This document shows, one piece after another, positions 1 to 5,440 of a stretch of DNA of 22,770 nucleotides. The DNA is from a virus, in the IMG/VR virus record IMGVR_UViG_3300036403_000009, positions 1 through 22,770 of that record. One strand, written 5' to 3'. The notes beneath the pieces were generated by a model that was given only the letters and a program-made list of their open reading frames with translations, searched no databases and was not told the DNA's origin. The stretch's first letter is position 1; every line of letters begins with the position of its first letter. The translations under genes and the position numbers were made by a program.

Positions 1-2
1 CG

Positions 3-1355
3 CGGGCGTGCTGCTGCGTCGCTTCGCCGTGCTCATGTGATCCGGTCACTTCGAGCTACAACCCTGTCGGCGGTTCGCAGTTCATCTATGAGATCGCCTT
101 CCCCGGCAGTACGGGGAAGGTGCAGGTCAGTTCGCGATGCAACGATGTGCAGGTAGTCGTCGGCGATGTTGTAGGCGGAATCGGGCCAGACGGCGAGATC
201 AATGGCCTCTATTGCGCTCGGAAAGCGTTTCAGCAATCCTCGAAGCCGTGCACGAGCGGCGGTGTCGGTGAATGTGTTACGGGAGTCCCATACTTCTTTT
301 GCGAGGAGGACACGCTCACCACCCTCACAGCAGCGAGTGCGTATATCCAAGACATCGGAGTCGAGCAGGAGACTACGACCTGTGGTTTTGATTTGACCAA
401 TCAGACCGCGCTCCTGATCCACGCAACCCTCGTTCCTTATCCGAACTACTGCAAGTATCCGACCGAGCACGCTTGTTCGCCCGGCAACACATTCCCTTGC
501 ATCGCAACCACGGACACGGCGAAGTGTCGAATCCTCGTGGGCGATGGTGGCGGTGTGCAGTTCTACGGCGGGCCATCATGTCATCCGTGGCAGATTCAGG
601 GCGTGAATGTACAAGGCGGTCTATCGGTAGGAGATACTTACTCGACGGCCGGGACGCTGCGGTTCACCTGGGTGGGTGGCGCAGGTTCGGGATGGGTCGC
701 CTCGCTCACTTCGAGCAGCAACGGCCCGACCGGAAGTCCGACGATCAACACGGCGCAATGCGTGTACCGCCATCGCACGCGCGCGTCGAACGCCTGCGCT
801 TCGGCGGATGCGACCGAAGGAGGATGCACCGGAAGTCTCATGTTCGCGCAGGCCGGATGCGGAGCGTGTGGCACCTCCTGCTGCTGTCAGACCGAGGTAC
901 AGATACAGTTCACCGTCTGGGCGCAGTTCTACACCCGAGGATGGACTGACCAGAACACGCTGGGCAACCTCGGCGGGCCGTTCAACATCTCGAACACGAT
1001 CACCGCGTACTACCGAGGATGCCACGATCCGAGGCTGTACTCGACCTCGACGAACGAGGGAGCATCGCGAGTGCTGACGCTCGATCGAGCTACGATCACG
1101 ATGTCGAGTTCCACGCTCATCTCGGCCATTCAATACCGCAAGGCTCCAGGTACTGCCCCGGAGGATGGCCTTGATTGCATCGGTTGGAATCTGTATACAG
1201 AGACCAACCCGTCTAGCGTCTACTCACTCTCTACCGTGGTCGATACCACGGAGTGCACTTGCACGACTGGAGGCGGGTGCAGCGCGATCACCGCCGAGGC
1301 CGCTATTGCGCGCGGAGTGCCGGCAAATATCACGATCACGAGGATCACACCATGA
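3..1355 (+). CDS. Cysteine-rich probable virion protein, 5' truncated by window edge
   Basis: The reading frame is open from the left edge (frame starting at base 3) to the TGA at 1353-1355, so the true start lies outside the window and at least 450 codons are visible. I do not recognise a family. About 29 cysteines occur in the visible part, including a run of three near the left edge and another triple at about residue 295 (GTSCCCQT), plus CTC and GCGAC clusters. The rest is rich in Ser, Thr, Gly and aromatic residues with few charges, which suggests a beta-rich, disulfide- or metal-stabilised extracellular protein. Its place just before the early operon, if the genome is circular with heads at the right end of the window, would suit a tail-tip, fibre or receptor-binding protein. 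That role is inference from position and composition only. Confidence 0.75.
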   Translation, partial: RACCCVASPCSCDPVTSSYNPVGGSQFIYEIAFPGSTGKVQVSSRCNDVQVVVGDVVGGIGPDGEINGLYCARKAFQQSSKPCTSGGVGECVTGVPYFFCEEDTLTTLTAASAYIQDIGVEQETTTCGFDLTNQTALLIHATLVPYPNYCKYPTEHACSPGNTFPCIATTDTAKCRILVGDGGGVQFYGGPSCHPWQIQGVNVQGGLSVGDTYSTAGTLRFTWVGGAGSGWVASLTSSSNGPTGSPTINTAQCVYRHRTRASNACASADATEGGCTGSLMFAQAGCGACGTSCCCQTEVQIQFTVWAQFYTRGWTDQNTLGNLGGPFNISNTITAYYRGCHDPRLYSTSTNEGASRVLTLDRATITMSSSTLISAIQYRKAPGTAPEDGLDCIGWNLYTETNPSSVYSLSTVVDTTECTCTTGGGCSAITAEAAIARGVPANITITRITP

Positions 1356-1681
1356 GCCAGACCTATCGATGGAAGCGCGGCGACGAAGACCAGAGTCCCT
1401 CGATCGCCGACCTCGCGCGCGGGGCCGTCGGCGTGGCAAAGGCCGCGCTCGGGCGCGACCGCGCTCCCGAGGACGCGATCACCGCGCGATGGGACTCGTG
1501 CCTCGCGTGCGAGCGGCACGATCGCGGCGTATGTCTGGCCTGCGGCTGCTTCGTCGGCGCGAAGATCCGGCTCGCGTCGAGCGCGTGCCCCGAGGCGCGA
1601 TGGGTGGCCGTGACGGTCGCCGGCGCGGAGCCGACCGACCCGCCGAAGCGGCGCGGATGCTGCGGCAAGCGCGGCGCATAA
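1352..1681 (+). CDS. Small Cys-cluster phage protein (DUF6171-like)
   Basis: 109 residues. The ATG at 1352 overlaps the TGA of the upstream gene (ATGA), with GAGG at 1340-1343 as ribosome binding site. The N-terminal half is basic and variable. The second half holds a CxxC at SCLAC, a CLACGC cluster, the segment GAKIRLASSACPEARW and a final CC. This spacing resembles small phage zinc-binding proteins in which a CxxCGCF..K..L....CP..KW pattern is conserved, often found near tail genes. I assign it to that type from memory of the pattern; function is unknown. The likely role is structural (metal-stabilised mini-domain) and it is probably co-translated with the Cys-rich gene before it. Confidence 0.75.
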   Translation: MSQTYRWKRGDEDQSPSIADLARGAVGVAKAALGRDRAPEDAITARWDSCLACERHDRGVCLACGCFVGAKIRLASSACPEARWVAVTVAGAEPTDPPKRRGCCGKRGA

Positions 1682-1693
1682 CCTTGTGGATAA

Positions 1694-1710
1694 GTGGCAA
1701 CGGTTGCCAC
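1694..1710. promoter_or_regulatory. 17-bp perfect palindrome, candidate operator/parS-like site (copy 1)
   Basis: GTGGCAACGGTTGCCAC: two 8-bp arms around a central G, in the gap between the last structural gene and the early operon. The same 17 bases recur at 8648-8664 inside the ParB-like gene. With one central base it cannot form a normal RNA terminator loop, and no T tract follows, so a dimeric DNA-binding protein is the more natural reader. The best candidate in this window is the ParB-like protein (8191-9063). That pairing is inference. Confidence 0.6.
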
Positions 1711-1786
1711 CTCCGATAACTCCGTGCGCGTAAGTGCCGCTCCAGTCGATACTTGCGCGAGCCGATAGAATATCTCGGATATCCTA

Positions 1787-1815
1787 TTGACTCACGGCGA
1801 TTCTGGCCGATGATG
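1787..1815 (+). promoter_or_regulatory. Candidate early promoter (weak)
   Basis: TTGACT at 1787-1792 is a good -35-like hexamer. A 17-base spacer leads to ATGATG at 1810-1815, a poor -10. The region also contains the AT-rich stretch 1764-1787, which stands out from its surroundings. A promoter is expected here because the long early operon starts at 1856 and the preceding gene ends at 1681, but the exact hexamers are uncertain. Confidence 0.3.
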
Positions 1816-1820
1816 TGTGG

Positions 1821-1846
1821 GTCGGGAATGGATCCCGACGAAAGGA
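1821..1846 (+). promoter_or_regulatory. Leader hairpin with AUGGA loop plus Shine-Dalgarno GGA (candidate CsrA-type site)
   Basis: GTCGGGA (1821-1827) and TCCCGAC (1833-1839) are a perfect 7-bp inverted repeat enclosing the five-base loop ATGGA. Two bases on comes AAAGGA (1841-1846), the ribosome binding site of the gene starting at 1856. The loop is an exact ANGGA motif and the ribosome binding site is a second one (AAGGA), with the GGAs 14 nt apart. CsrA dimers are known to bridge a hairpin-loop GGA and a second GGA at the ribosome binding site. A CsrA-like gene lies in the same operon (5228-5440). Confidence 0.5.
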
Positions 1847-1855
1847 ACCGCAACG

Positions 1856-2080
1856 ATGAGCAATCAAATCCGCATCCAGTCTGACCTTTACGCGCACGCT
1901 CGCGCGCTCGGAATCAAGATCACTACCTGCTGCGATCGCCTCGGCTTCGGTGCGCCATGCATTCGCGCCGACCAGTTGCCGGCCGTGCTTGCCCGGAAGG
2001 CCGAATCGATCGCTGCCGGGACTCGCAAGGTCGAACTCCGCCGACTCCGCAAGTCGATCCGGAACGGAGGCCGCGCGTGA
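1856..2080 (+). CDS. Small protein of unknown function, first gene of early operon
   Basis: 74 residues, starting at the ATG at 1856 behind AAAGGA (1841-1846). An in-frame ATG at 1817 would put the leader hairpin in coding sequence and has no clear ribosome binding site, so I reject it. The sequence has a CC pair and a further Cys in its middle (TTCCDRLGFGAPCIRADQLPAVL) and a basic C-terminus. The segment 'ARALGIKITTCCDRLGFGAPCIRADQLPAVLARK' reads like a small helical fold, possibly DNA-binding. No family is recognised. Its last codons carry the GGAGG ribosome binding site of the next gene, and its stop overlaps the next GTG. Expression is likely governed by the leader hairpin upstream. Confidence 0.7.
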   Translation: MSNQIRIQSDLYAHARALGIKITTCCDRLGFGAPCIRADQLPAVLARKAESIAAGTRKVELRRLRKSIRNGGRA

Positions 2081-2268
2081 GCCAGACTTTCACCTACCAC
2101 GATGCCGTGGATCGTCTGACCGATCTCGATCTGCCGATTCACCTCGCCGACATGGACGGGTGCAACGAGCAAGAGCACTACGAGTGGATCTGCAACGCTA
2201 GCAGCGATGAGATTCTTGACTGGGCATCGTGGATGAATGTCTTCACATCGAAGGGAGGCCGCGCGTGA
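2077..2268 (+). CDS. Small acidic protein of unknown function
   Basis: 63 residues. The GTG start at 2077 overlaps the previous TGA, with GGAGG at 2066-2070. The protein is acidic and rich in Asp, Glu and Trp (HYEWICNASSDEILDWASW). No motif is recognised. It ends in GGRA, as does the preceding protein, because the DNA encoding that tail (GGAGGCCGCGCGTGA) doubles as the ribosome binding site and start of the next gene. Confidence 0.65.
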   Translation: MSQTFTYHDAVDRLTDLDLPIHLADMDGCNEQEHYEWICNASSDEILDWASWMNVFTSKGGRA

Positions 2269-2516
2269 ACGAAACGATCGAAACCGACCGCATGATCTCC
2301 CTGCGCGCGCAACTGGTTCGCTTCGAGATCGAGGCACTCGGCGGGAGCCGCGAGGACATGGCGACCGCCGGCGAGGCCGCGAGCGAGGCCGAGCGCGCTC
2401 GCCTCGTGAGCCTGACCGCTACGGGCGACGAAGAGCGCGCCGCCCTCGCCGAGTGGCGACGCGGGATCCGCGTGGTGACCTCGATCATCGCGCGCCTCGA
2501 AGGGAGCCGGGCGTGA
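2265..2516 (+). CDS. Small helical protein of unknown function
   Basis: 83 residues, GTG start at 2265 overlapping the previous TGA, with GGAGG at 2254-2258. Composition is Ala/Glu/Arg-rich with heptad-like spacing (LRAQLVRFEIEAL..., AERARLVSL, AALAEWRRGIRVVTSIIARLEG), so it is probably an alpha-helical or coiled-coil protein. It ends GSRA, a variant of the coupling tail seen in the two preceding genes. Function unknown. Confidence 0.65.
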   Translation: MNETIETDRMISLRAQLVRFEIEALGGSREDMATAGEAASEAERARLVSLTATGDEERAALAEWRRGIRVVTSIIARLEGSRA

Positions 2517-2776
2517 GTTACCTCCCGCACGAAGCCGAGGCCGAAGCCTCCCGCACGATCCTCGCGCACATCGACCCCGAGCACATCGACGCGCAGTCCG
2601 ATGCGTTCGACGATGCCCTCGCGCATATGTTCTCCTCGTGCCGCTCGTCGGCTGATGTGTACGGGATCGTCGAGGAGACCGGGATGATCGAGGTGCGCGC
2701 GGCGTACTCGATCACTGGTCAACCGATGATCGTCGATCTCACCGACCTCGTCATCCTTGAGGAGGTGGACGAATGA
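2513..2776 (+). CDS. Small acidic protein of unknown function
   Basis: 87 residues, GTG start at 2513 overlapping the previous TGA, behind GGGAG (about 2502-2506). Strongly acidic with many Asp, Glu and His; the C-terminal half (IEVRAAYSITGQPMIVDLTDLVILEEVDE) looks like a short beta-sheet. No family recognised. The sequence GAGGAGGTGG before its stop supplies the ribosome binding site for the lysozyme-like gene downstream, which starts in its last codon. Confidence 0.65.
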   Translation: MSYLPHEAEAEASRTILAHIDPEHIDAQSDAFDDALAHMFSSCRSSADVYGIVEETGMIEVRAAYSITGQPMIVDLTDLVILEEVDE

Positions 2777-3201
2777 TCGCCGCCATCCTCGCCGCCGCGC
2801 TCGTCGTGCCGCCTCCCGCCGGCACGGACACCCGACGAATCCTCGACGCGCTCCGCCAGGTTGAAACGGGCGGCTCGCGCGATCCAGACCGCGCCGTCGG
2901 CGACGATGGCCGCGCGCTCGGTGCGTACCAGATCCACCGCGTCTACTGGATCGATGCCGTCGAGCACGAGCCGAGCCTCAAGGCACGCGGCTACGAGGCT
3001 GTGACCGACCGGGCCTACGCCGAGCGCGTCGTGCTCGCGTACCTTTCGCGCTACGCGAAGGACTGGTCGATCGACACCATCGCACGAACCCACAACGGCG
3101 GGCCGAAGGGAATCGCCAAGCGAGCCACGGATGGCTACGCCGTGAAGGCGCGTCGAGCGTTCGACGCGATCGAGGCAACGAAGCACAGGAGCACCACATG
3201 A
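2773..3201 (+). CDS. Secreted lysozyme-like transglycosylase, probable endolysin
   Basis: 142 residues, ATG at 2773 overlapping the previous TGA, with a strong ribosome binding site at about 2760-2765. The first 15 residues (MIAAILAAALVVPPP) form a signal-peptide-like hydrophobic stretch. The mature part has the hallmarks of a goose-lysozyme/SLT-type fold: Glu31 in QVETGGS as the likely catalytic acid, GAYQI at 50-54, and a late HNGGPKG (107-113). Members cleave the peptidoglycan glycan strand. A Sec-type signal would let the enzyme reach the periplasm or cell wall without relying on a large holin pore. Although it sits in the early-looking operon, it is most likely the phage lysis enzyme; a virion-entry role is the alternative. 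Confidence 0.75.
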   Translation: MIAAILAAALVVPPPAGTDTRRILDALRQVETGGSRDPDRAVGDDGRALGAYQIHRVYWIDAVEHEPSLKARGYEAVTDRAYAERVVLAYLSRYAKDWSIDTIARTHNGGPKGIAKRATDGYAVKARRAFDAIEATKHRSTT

Positions 3202-3440
3202 GCTACGAGCAGCGCGAGAACACCGGAGCACTCTTCCGCAACGACAAGAAGCAACCCGGCGAGCGCACGCCGGACTATCGCGGCGACGCGATGGTGAACG
3301 GCGTGAAGGTCGAGATCGCCGCATGGGTGAAGGAATCCGCGAGCGGGAAGAAGTTCATGAGCCTCAAGTTCCAAGAGCCGCGCGATGCCGCACCGAAGGC
3401 CGCGCCTGCGCCGATCCCCGAGGCCGACTTCCCATTCTGA
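3198..3440 (+). CDS. Small SSB-like/DUF736-like protein with acidic C-terminal tip
   Basis: 80 residues, ATG at 3198 in ATGA overlap, AGGAG at 3187-3191. Residues 8-58 (NTGALFRNDKK... GVKVEIAAWVKESASGKKFMSLKF) match the look of short phage OB-like proteins annotated as DUF736 or single-strand-binding. The Pro/Ala-rich linker leads to the terminus PEADFPF, which mimics the acidic protein-interaction tip of bacterial SSB (DDDIPF). The genome also has an exonuclease, an annealing protein, a resolvase and a helicase, which such a tip could recruit. The SSB role is inference; the tail is directly visible. Confidence 0.65.
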   Translation: MSYEQRENTGALFRNDKKQPGERTPDYRGDAMVNGVKVEIAAWVKESASGKKFMSLKFQEPRDAAPKAAPAPIPEADFPF

Positions 3441-3453
3441 CGAGGAGCGCACG

Positions 3454-3846
3454 ATGAACAAGGCAGAACTACTCCGCCAAGCCCTCCGCATCGTCGAGGA
3501 GCGCGGCGACTCGTACGGCCCTCCGGCGCGGCACTTCGCGCGCACGGTCGGCGCGATCAACGCCGTGCTCGGCCACAAGCTCGCCGCGCCTCTCACGCCG
3601 GCGGACTGGGCCACGATGATGATCCTCGACAAGTTGGCGCGCGAGCAGCACACGCCGAAGGCCGACAACCCGCTCGACATCGCCGGCTACGCGGCGTGCC
3701 TCGCCGAGTGCCGCGAGGAGGCCGAGCCGATCGGCGGCGAGGTCGGCGACGAGTGGACGGAGCGCGCGTTCACTCTGCTCTCCTCGATGGAGTCCCTCGT
3801 GCGCGAGGCCAGGTCGATCCCGTGCGAAGTGGAGGCGAGGCGATGA
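3454..3846 (+). CDS. DUF6378-like phage protein
   Basis: 130 residues, ATG at 3454 with GAGGAG at 3442-3447 and a 13-base gap after the SSB-like gene. The first 90 residues have the pattern I know from the phage DUF6378 domain: ALRIVEERGDSYGPPARHFARTVGAINAVLG, then LTPADWATMMILDKLARE and DNPLDIAGYAA. These are helical proteins of unknown function common in phage early regions. The remaining 40 residues are acidic and helical and look phage-specific. The family call is from memory. Confidence 0.7.
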   Translation: MNKAELLRQALRIVEERGDSYGPPARHFARTVGAINAVLGHKLAAPLTPADWATMMILDKLAREQHTPKADNPLDIAGYAACLAECREEAEPIGGEVGDEWTERAFTLLSSMESLVREARSIPCEVEARR

Positions 3847-4076
3847 GCGAGGACATCATCGAGACGCTGCGTCGGTTCGCACGCGGAGCGCAGGAGCAGA
3901 ACGCGACGGATGCCGTCTCTGGACTGCTCGCCGCCGCCGAAGAGATCGAACGGCTCCGCGCCGAGCGAGACGAGGCCCGGCGCGAGGTGTGCCAGAAGCA
4001 CGATCACGGCTACTTCTTCCATGAGGACTACGCCGAGATAAGGGGTTGGGACTGCTTCAAAGAGGTCTCACGATGA
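3843..4076 (+). CDS. Small coiled-coil protein with RGWDCFKE tail (paralogue 1)
   Basis: 77 residues, ATG at 3843 in ATGA overlap, GGAGG at 3831-3835. The middle is a predicted coiled coil (EEIERLRAERDEARREV). The C-terminus RGWDCFKEVSR is almost the same as that of the next gene (RGWDCFKEDKPCQ), and both share an ERDEARR block, so the two are probably paralogues. The codons of the FKE tail form the AAAGAGG ribosome binding site for the next gene. Function unknown. Confidence 0.65.
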   Translation: MSEDIIETLRRFARGAQEQNATDAVSGLLAAAEEIERLRAERDEARREVCQKHDHGYFFHEDYAEIRGWDCFKEVSR

Positions 4077-4375
4077 GCAGCAGCGAACTCCAAGCCGCAC
4101 TCCTCGCGCTCGACGAGATCACGGCGCAGCGCGACGATGCCCGTCGGCAACTAGAGGTGATGACGCACGAGCATCGTCTCGCGTGCGTAGATCGAGACGC
4201 GATGCAGCGCGAGCGCGACGAGGCGAGGCGTTCTTGTTGTGGCTTCGCAGCGATGGTTGATTCAGCCGATACCGTCGTGATGTATGTTGACAGAAATCGG
4301 TTCCATGAGATCGCCATGAGGTACATGAAATCCCGTGGCTGGGACTGCTTCAAGGAGGACAAGCCATGCCAGTAG
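4073..4375 (+). CDS. Small coiled-coil protein with RGWDCFKE tail (paralogue 2)
   Basis: 100 residues, ATG at 4073 in ATGA overlap behind AAAGAGG (4059-4065). The N-terminal 50 residues form a coiled coil (LQAALLALDEITAQRDDARRQL, ERDEARR). Residues 56-90 (CGFAAMVDSADTVVMYVDRNRFHEIAMRYM) are encoded by visibly AT-richer DNA than the flanks. The end RGWDCFKE matches the preceding protein. The C-terminal codons contain AAGGAGG (4352-4358) for the next gene. Function unknown; duplication of a small scaffold-like gene is likely. Confidence 0.65.
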   Translation: MSSSELQAALLALDEITAQRDDARRQLEVMTHEHRLACVDRDAMQRERDEARRSCCGFAAMVDSADTVVMYVDRNRFHEIAMRYMKSRGWDCFKEDKPCQ

Positions 4376-4551
4376 GCGGCAGATACAAGAACACGAAGTA
4401 CGGACACAACGCATCGGGCGACGATGTGTTCTTCATCCTCATCCCGATCTTCGCGGTCGTCCTGCTCATTGCAATGATCGGGGAGGCTCGGAGAGTCAAG
4501 AGCAGCACGAACCACAACACCACACAGAAGGAGCCTCGCCATGTTCAGTAA
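4366..4551 (+). CDS. Small single-span membrane protein
   Basis: 61 residues, ATG at 4366 with AAGGAGG at 4352-4358, overlapping the previous gene by 10 bases. A polar N-terminus of about 20 residues is followed by one clear transmembrane segment (VFFILIPIFAVVLLIAMI, about residues 21-38) and a basic, Thr/Asn/Gln-rich tail. Small one-span proteins like this include holins, antiholins and spanin subunits, and a lysozyme-like gene lies 1.2 kb upstream. There is no lipobox or other specific mark, so a lysis role is only a possibility. Confidence 0.65.
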   Translation: MPVGGRYKNTKYGHNASGDDVFFILIPIFAVVLLIAMIGEARRVKSSTNHNTTQKEPRHVQ

Positions 4552-4717
4552 CACTTGCGCGATGACACTTGCACAGAAGTCCGACCGCATTCTCGCCCAG
4601 ACGCGGGGCTTGAGCGGAGCGACACCGAACGCCACGCAACTCATCGAAGAACTGCGGTCGGCGTTGGAGGAAAACATGAAGGAAGTGCAGCAGCTACGGA
4701 AGGAGGACGGCAAGTGA
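4541..4717 (+). CDS. 58-residue protein of unknown function
   Basis: ATG at 4541 behind AAGGAG (4528-4533), overlapping the membrane-protein gene by 11 bases and ending at TGA 4715-4717. Translation begins MFSNTCAMTLAQKSDRILAQ and ends in a charged helix (LIEELRSALEENMKEVQQL) and EDGK. It is short, but its ribosome binding site, overlap spacing and supply of GGAGG for the next gene all fit the operon. Function unknown; the helix suggests oligomerisation or partner binding. Confidence 0.55.
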   Translation: MFSNTCAMTLAQKSDRILAQTRGLSGATPNATQLIEELRSALEENMKEVQQLRKEDGK

Positions 4718-5043
4718 GCGACAACAGACTGGACTTTTTCTCCTATACCCCGCCATACGGCTCCGAGGACATGCAGCGCGAAATCGACATACTCCGCGCC
4801 GCCCTAGCAAAGTCAAACGCCGAGCGAGACGGTGCAAGGAGCATGGTCATCGTTGACGACTGGTGCAAGGATCCGACCGCGAAGCACGCCGACCTCTGGG
4901 CCGCTCGCGGGTGGCCCGTGCCGGGGCCGGAGACCACGACGCTCACCTGCCCGTACTGCGACTACCGCGAGGTGGTGCACGCGAAGCCGTCGCCGAGCGA
5001 CCATTCCATGTGCGCCTCGTGCGCGATGGAGCACTCCGAATGA
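4714..5043 (+). CDS. Zinc-ribbon protein with N-terminal coiled coil
   Basis: 109 residues, GTG at 4714 overlapping the previous TGA, with AAGGAGG at about 4699-4705. Residues 20-45 are a coiled coil (MQREIDILRAALAKSNAERDGARS), related in flavour to the ERDEARR stretches of the genes at 3843 and 4073. The C-terminal 40 residues contain two CxxC knuckles, CPYCDYRE and CASCAMEH, that together would bind one zinc as a zinc ribbon. The middle (ADLWAARGWPVPGPET) is linker-like. A nucleic-acid- or protein-binding adaptor is plausible; no specific function is recognised. Confidence 0.65.
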   Translation: MSDNRLDFFSYTPPYGSEDMQREIDILRAALAKSNAERDGARSMVIVDDWCKDPTAKHADLWAARGWPVPGPETTTLTCPYCDYREVVHAKPSPSDHSMCASCAMEHSE

Positions 5044-5240
5044 CCGACCTACTCACGACCCGCCAGGTCGCCGAGCGGCTCGGCGTGACTCCAGGTCGCG
5101 TGCTCCAGTTGGCGCGCGAGCGCGTGATCCTTCCGCAGCATCGAGCCGTAACGCTGCTCTGGCGCGAGGAGGACTTCCCGCGATTCGCTCGTCGGCCACG
5201 CGGCCGGCCACCGAAAGGCGGTCACGCTTGCCGCTCGTGA
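5040..5240 (+). CDS. Helix-turn-helix (MerR/excisionase-like) protein with C-terminal AT-hook
   Basis: 66 residues, ATG at 5040 in ATGA overlap with the zinc-ribbon gene. Residues 4-50 (LLTTRQVAERLGVTPGRVLQLARERVILPQ...WREEDFPRFA) match the HTH_17/MerR-like fold used by phage excisionases and small regulators. The tail RRPRGRPPKGG carries the GRP core of an AT-hook, which inserts in the minor groove of AT-rich DNA. The combination would recognise a major-groove site plus adjacent AT-rich DNA. No integrase is in view, so a transcription-regulator role is at least as likely as excision. Confidence 0.7.
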   Translation: MTDLLTTRQVAERLGVTPGRVLQLARERVILPQHRAVTLLWREEDFPRFARRPRGRPPKGGHACRS

Positions 5241-5440
5241 TCGTTCGGCGCGAGGGGGAGGGTATCCGCGTGTCGTGCGGCGGGGAATCGATCGACATCG
5301 TGATCGGCAGGATCACGGAGACACGGTGCACGCTCGACTGCACCGGGCCTCGTTCACTCAAGGTCGAGCGCATTGAGACAGGAGACCGTAATGATTACGG
5401 ACAAGCAGCGCGAGGCAAGGACTCGCGGACTCGGAAGTAG
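5228..5440 (+). CDS. CsrA-like RNA-binding translational regulator
   Basis: 70 residues from a TTG at 5228 (AAAGGCGG at 5214-5221, spacing 6). A GTG at 5237 is possible but would remove the first beta strand. The fold reads as CsrA/RsmA: MPLVIVRREGEGIRV aligns with MLILTRRVGETLMI of E. coli CsrA, then IDIVIGRITETRCTLDC with VTVTVLGVKGNQVRIGV, and GPRSLKVERIE with APKEVAVHREEI. Arg7-Arg8 and Arg48 correspond to CsrA Arg6-Arg7 and Arg44, the RNA-contacting residues, and Gly10-Glu11, Gly27, Pro41 and Val46 also match. CsrA dimers bind GGA motifs in mRNA leaders and block or alter translation. The C-terminal 18 residues are an extension that overlaps the exonuclease gene by 50 bases. Family recognition is by eye. 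Confidence 0.75.
   Translation: MPLVIVRREGEGIRVSCGGESIDIVIGRITETRCTLDCTGPRSLKVERIETGDRNDYGQAARGKDSRTRK

Noticed and set aside
1694-1710. Palindrome as an intrinsic terminator of the left-hand genes
   Set aside because: The repeat has a single central base and no following T run, and an identical copy lies inside a coding sequence.
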